In this document: piece by piece, positions 62,201-64,000 of the stretch
How the letters are laid out: the number at the start of each line of letters is the position of its first letter
Numbering within the stretch: the first letter of the stretch is position 1
Program-made: the position numbers and the translations under genes
Notes under the pieces: generated by a model
What the model was told of the DNA's origin: nothing
What the model saw: the letters and a program-made list of their open reading frames with translations, nothing else
Database searches by the model: none
NCBI GenBank assembly: GCA_035544895.1
Contig: DASZZM010000075.1
Span: 97,616-161,615, forward strand
Origin: JASLEW01 sp035544895
GTDB taxonomy: Bacteria; Acidobacteriota; Thermoanaerobaculia; Multivoradales; UBA5704
Length of the DNA: 64,000 nt
Direction: 5' to 3'

Positions 62201-62728
62201 AACATCACGCTGCCAAGAGAACGCCGGCACATAATAATCCTGTCCATCCACCTTGACGAAGCTCACCCGCAGTGGCGGCCCTAGAGACGCCGGAATCCAT
62301 ATCGACGACTCCGAAGGCGAAATCGTCCTAAAGAAATCCCGTCTGTACGACACTTGCGGGGCGACCTGCATGGACCGGAGGGAGACGCGCCCATTGTCGA
62401 TGAGGTTAGCCCTGCCAATCGCGAGCTGGACAAGCGACCCGTCCGCCCGCATCCGGATGACGAGGTCAGGCTCCGCATCGAATGCGCCCACTGCTCCGAT
62501 GACGAGAGGGACTTTCGTCCGCAGCCCTAACTCCCCCTTTTTCTTGTTGTGCTCCACCTCCTCCTCTCGCAGGCGCGTCTCCAGAGCCAAAATCGGCACG
62601 AAGCCGGAGCCGCCTGTCTCCTGCTGGTGGATGACTACCCTCCCGCCCCGCAGTGTCGGGCCCGGCTCCGGCGCTGGGAACCACTCGTTGTGCCCATCGA
62701 CGGTCGATAGCTCTATCTTGTAACGCAT
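56300..62728 (-). CDS. Giant protein of unknown function, 2142 residues
   Basis: Start at ATG 62728, preceded by GAGG at 6 bases; the longer open frame is not used. First about 1000 residues are beta-rich with many short blocks, then about 550 residues of helical, coiled-coil sequence (heptad-rich, Ala/Glu/Lys/Gln), then a glycine- and hydrophobic-rich region of strands such as GGAGYIELGARYFPATGLV, LAIALGPISGGVAVYVG and SVLAIASANITLRLDGLY, which may form a beta-barrel or lipid-facing fold. No signal peptide. I recognise no family. The operon continues with the 1555-residue gene and the Tat oxidoreductase. Confidence 0.82.
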   Translation of the reverse strand: MRYKIELSTVDGHNEWFPAPEPGPTLRGGRVVIHQQETGGSGFVPILALETRLREEEVEHNKKKGELGLRTKVPLVIGAVGAFDAEPDLVIRMRADGSLVQLAIGRANLIDNGRVSLRSMQVAPQVSYRRDFFRTISPSESSIWIPASLGPPLRVSFVKVDGQDYYVPAFSWQRDVSNEGNLKAFGTEFFLKLDNKPVTVTQFPAELMKPVVPESTTREWRIAIGGLPFEFGERVWTELARRLAMGDRFATSEASASFLPWFRFSDGEEKSDFAGDFDLVYFLPNRKKERLSINKRNLAGPDGARWDILYRFEEEVGNGKVLQPQTEALWARPADEAKSDTPPAAWIEIPRILDHRGKKLGLYFPIGNRADMGPDSDGFGAIRDAMRYPGIGMFQHDRFALWGGAEGDFKNSPFRIGSLDVGLGTTAWPVSEENHRRVRLVLGPTGHAKDVSLEDLRITVALEHARPGGQDEIPGALEGVCGDEEAREGDRAREGDSPEPEIECSFLRERPVVIPLENKDEPRVKLLLKIEESAKPGDRRRVDLRLFRVPGETGPPAAGGGAGASGDEFPAVCEESSGRRDQVVVLDRVPFLVAKVTFPALGAPSNDAVSTEVANWANYGHDAGTWRVRFPNAEAFCLTLPPQGVGETMEKYRTFGDIAKKADFRLAPPAYLALRERYYRENFPEAPWNLRRLLEDPGRELPGAQLEHLQFELLYGLSCRLDYGFVRLAELSALVGEAVGPLPRRPAWAPFLEGDEADKAFDKVRLRWAQTYRSLGQRLGLFELWDLSRLDTLHLKEGVACWIRSTRDQQAQAPTDKPPELLAVQDAQVANPFDRCEDWSSKAPQGGSPGDARLCGGAIWGFEARNVYNAVMSPEKKWPRSSGAEVADLRLSALGGYGRQMAAFDYWRTKILADTAMGRTYSYTLERIGRIAVWWNRAKHVIVYERTVLPSRQELYDPKDQHERQHRLAGRAVLRKVAEYVEILQNKRPYPDRDGGDTRATGCVTACVFSEDPNQVVRFAVDSGWGRDIGTTGWKVPLWTAGAKPKDVYPKPVVNLEMMASVEGESTPRKQTIADPENLFFYTDTTPPKVPGDPTQDLSNTDKWPPVEGVDFVDEARPVARQEPAFRNGQLRQRSPGDSQLPVGLRPCTFLLEPAEHAADLIAFRGSARDAKQPLGAFLSSVTLCRARLEQATAGLAQDFSQLRSAIADDFVAKLEELPAEAGRFDPQAFQIKIQNELNTGLCQKVKEAAGALDGSLDEGRNRLKTIAQDVPAMIEKLDEQAVARITSEAERAFSYPERLLSTAFAEKSKLKEAVAAEVDDARARLLGLSSPAVYLTSVDAALQDAQLTLQDGQDALKAVKKALSEITSPSGRIDPTKLDGLTAKLRSYLAALRSILSRLHTLAETSPALEEPTKKTKLSAGLGARWVIKKLNLETLEKDAADVQDAIAAAEQLARESSQRVQDLLQRRLNAIDAHLSRLTTALGDATKKRQVLQTKIDGAQEARRAFIAQVADQVKAAAASTIDELWEKQEQLKGGGLARAWTKAVEGEVRARADELRAGVKKIRDGAQDFYKDADGLIPRGIASVVEAQCKSTSERLLGVLKDLGDKFGVEEKLAEVRAVLERHRDEALRQVDEKLSEGVRTARQLIRQVEPKGQDALNLVRAFGKPPEVSGIKFDRPETAFFFNELDDRIHITPVIARAAQVSAVADALKPFGVDLPVEELGKKLIPATLENFDLASIFPNIAGIPLQNLFSGLKMPSGSADGVKIEHGADPQTRRAWVRASVDVQAATATLFALGPLAIRVREPRFEAQARVEIDERGAQQRLVDGKLTGDWKMEVGGFELITFLKTPLSFDQSGRINFAVEPKNVQLAEALSFINELMATLSPGGLSTRFDGDGVVATLSLPIPDTQLGAFGFSGLCLGASLALRYGKAGFSIGVGASLARRDAPFTLTIFILGGAGYIELGARYFPATGLVTSYADMAIAASASLAIALGPISGGVAVYVGVTASYDSARGGGLTVGLMFMVRGYVSVLAIASANITLRLDGLYQDGALVGTGSLQIKIKICWCFTLEVNESVTYTLGRVGSASQKTGLYGPKPVARLARLGALSAIDDGGSPGGERKLDADELIRRIDEYIDLLA

Positions 62729-62850
62729 GTTTGCCTCGCTCTCTGCTGCCAGGCAACATAAACTGAAATCCCGAACGGCGCGGGTCAACCAGAATTCACC
62801 CGGCTGAACACCTCGCCCCTCGACTGATGGTCGTGAAACCTGACGCCGAG

Positions 62851-62879
62851 AGTACACGGTAGGCTGGCGCAGAGTCCAA
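62851..62879 (-). promoter_or_regulatory. Candidate promoter of the giant operon
   Basis: Minus strand TTGGAC (62879 to 62874) and TGTACT (62856 to 62851), 17 bp apart; leader about 120 nt. The 62729-63041 gap (313 bp) otherwise holds only short TGCATG-like repeats and the divergent promoter at 62964. Confidence 0.4.
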
Positions 62880-62963
62880 TAGAGACCAAGCCATACCTCT
62901 ATGGCTTTTCGTTTCGCTGGCTATTGCATGCATGTCTTTATGTCTGTATGTCAATGCGTCTCT

Positions 62964-62992
62964 TTGACGGACGGTTTATGACTGGCTATTCT
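62964..62992 (+). promoter_or_regulatory. Promoter of the small secreted protein
   Basis: TTGACG and TATTCT separated by 17 bp, about 45 bp before the ribosome-binding site GAAGGAGGG of the 63042 gene. Confidence 0.5.
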
Positions 62993-63041
62993 CTCTTGTA
63001 GCTTCCAACTACGCGCTGGCGCATCGAAGGAGGGCAATACA

Positions 63042-63605
63042 ATGAGGACTCGTAGCCTCGGTGTCGTCTTCGTCATGGCTCTATTCCTGTTGGCAGGCGG
63101 AAGTCTCATGGCCGGCTTTAACCAAAGCGACCTCGAGAAGATGCTTACAGAGTTTCTGAGCTGTACGGAGAAGGGTGACGATCTCAGCCCCTGCAATGTC
63201 TTCTCAGGCCGCGCCGTCAAACGCGCCTACAACATTACCGATTTCGAAAATCCACCCGGCTCTGGCAAGTTCCTGTCGGCGAACGCGATCGCCACCTACG
63301 TCGCGACCTCTAATACCTGGGTTAAAATCGGGGAGGCGTCCGACCAATCCACCTTGACTCAGGCACAGGCCTATGCCAATCAGGGCAGGGCGGTGCTCGC
63401 GGTCCATCCTGCGGATCCCCACGGACACGTCGCGCTTGTGCTGCCCGGTGCCCTAACACCTTCATCCAAATGGAAACTCAAGGTTCCGAACTCGGCATGC
63501 TTCTTTATCGGCAGACCGAAAGAGGCATACATTGGGAAAGGCCTCGGGTTTGCCTTCAGCCTTCCAAACGGTGTCAAGATCTACGGCCGGGAAAGTGGGA
63601 AATAA
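63042..63605 (+). CDS. Small secreted protein with a possible CHAP/NlpC-like Cys-His pair
   Basis: 187 residues. Signal peptide near 1-24 (SLGVVFVMALFLLAGGSLMA). A Cys in SPCNVFSGRAVKRAY (Cys51) with an Asn after it, and HGHVALVLPG (His129), resemble the catalytic Cys and His of CHAP or NlpC/P60 peptidoglycan amidases, though the overall match is weak. It could act on the cell wall. Divergent from the giant operon. A good ribosome-binding site fixes the ATG. Confidence 0.68.
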   Translation: MRTRSLGVVFVMALFLLAGGSLMAGFNQSDLEKMLTEFLSCTEKGDDLSPCNVFSGRAVKRAYNITDFENPPGSGKFLSANAIATYVATSNTWVKIGEASDQSTLTQAQAYANQGRAVLAVHPADPHGHVALVLPGALTPSSKWKLKVPNSACFFIGRPKEAYIGKGLGFAFSLPNGVKIYGRESGK

Positions 63606-63651
63606 CGGGGAGGTATCAAGATGGCGAGGTGCCCATTCGCAACCCGGAAGG

Positions 63652-64000
63652 TGTCAACAAGTTTGAGACACCTGGGGGTTCGCATTTAGTGTCGAGCCTG
63701 CACCTTGATGAGGTGGGTGGAGGGCGTGAGAAGCCCGGAAAAGGGGGGTAGCCCAGGTAAGGGTCCGGGCGAGCTCGTGGCTTGTAGAGCCTCCTGGCGC
63801 GTCGTTTTTTCGGGAGGGTTGATCCAAACCGCCTCGGGGAGGGTCTGCAGGCGTGGGAACCCCCGGACGAAGCGCTCCGGGTGGGTGGAGTACGCGGCGG
63901 AGAGGACCTCGTGGCGGCGCCGAAGAATCTCGGTGCCCTCGCCGGCGTGGACACTCGCCGGGGTGAGCCAGGCGAGGGCGCTGTGGCGATGCTCGTGGTT
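63652..64000 (-). mobile_element. Insertion sequence end (IS3 type), continues beyond window
   Basis: TGTCAACAAGTTTGAGACA at 63652-63670 is a likely terminal inverted repeat (the ends TGTCAAC and TTGAGACA are near-complementary), just outside the transposase stop. Only part of the element is in view. Confidence 0.55.
63686..64000 (-). CDS. IS3-family transposase, C-terminal part
   Basis: 104 residues to the stop, truncated at the window edge. NHEHRHSALAWLTPASVH and HPERFVRGFPRLQTLPEAVW, INPPE are typical of the integrase-core end of IS3-type OrfB transposases. Gene reads out of the window to the right. Confidence 0.8.
   Translation of the reverse strand, partial: NHEHRHSALAWLTPASVHAGEGTEILRRRHEVLSAAYSTHPERFVRGFPRLQTLPEAVWINPPEKTTRQEALQATSSPGPLPGLPPFSGLLTPSTHLIKVQARH

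Overview
High-GC bacterial chromosome segment. Gene content (rpsF-rpsR-rplI, a prs-rplY-pth line behind a tRNA-Gln and a spoVG gene with a long tail, MshEN-domain protein, zinc-ribbon/cyclase/ATPase/TPR regulator, NHLM-type peptide exporter) suggests a Gram-negative, perhaps an Acidobacteriota relative; this assignment is inference from gene content and order only.

Left edge to 3.5 kb: end of a membrane protein, a methyltransferase and the ribosomal operon rpsF-rpsR-rplI (minus strand). 3.5-26.7 kb: an accessory island dominated by ribosomally synthesised peptide (RiPP) biology. It holds a PlsC-like acyltransferase; an AfsA-family (gamma-butyrolactone type) protein with an FAD oxidoreductase; a Nif11-like leader peptide with an unknown partner; a cyclase/ATPase/TPR regulator; a complete leader-peptidase/export line (TolC-like, HlyD-like, C39 peptidase-ABC, second ABC, cyclic-nucleotide-binding protein); a divergent HExxH protein; and a plus-strand operon of two more double-glycine precursor peptides, neither large enough to be obvious, around three enzymes: an unknown helical protein, a SelO-like pseudokinase and a 2OG-Fe(II) oxygenase. 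No LanM/LanBC, YcaO, radical SAM or lasso enzymes are visible in the window, so this looks like an undescribed type of RiPP pathway. The island lies between pth and rpsF, two genes whose operons are often neighbours.

26.7-51.6 kb: housekeeping backbone: pth, rplY, prs, tRNA-Gln, spoVG, a lipoprotein, a TPR protein, an MshEN/GAF-like protein, HU, site-2 protease, dtd, ssb, nagZ-mutS, tsaB-rimI, psd-pssA, an Asd-like protein, msrA, a lipoprotein and a PAS-GGDEF-EAL protein. Two families of palindromic repeats are scattered through this part, some inside reading frames (spoVG and the MshEN protein), and several housekeeping proteins carry in-frame tandem-repeat insertions (rpsF, pth, tsaB).

51.6-64 kb: a minus-strand operon of two giant proteins of unknown function (about 2142 and 1555 residues) followed by a Tat-type Gfo/Idh/MocA oxidoreductase; upstream and divergent is a small secreted protein with a possible CHAP/NlpC-like Cys-His pair; the window ends inside an IS3-type transposase.
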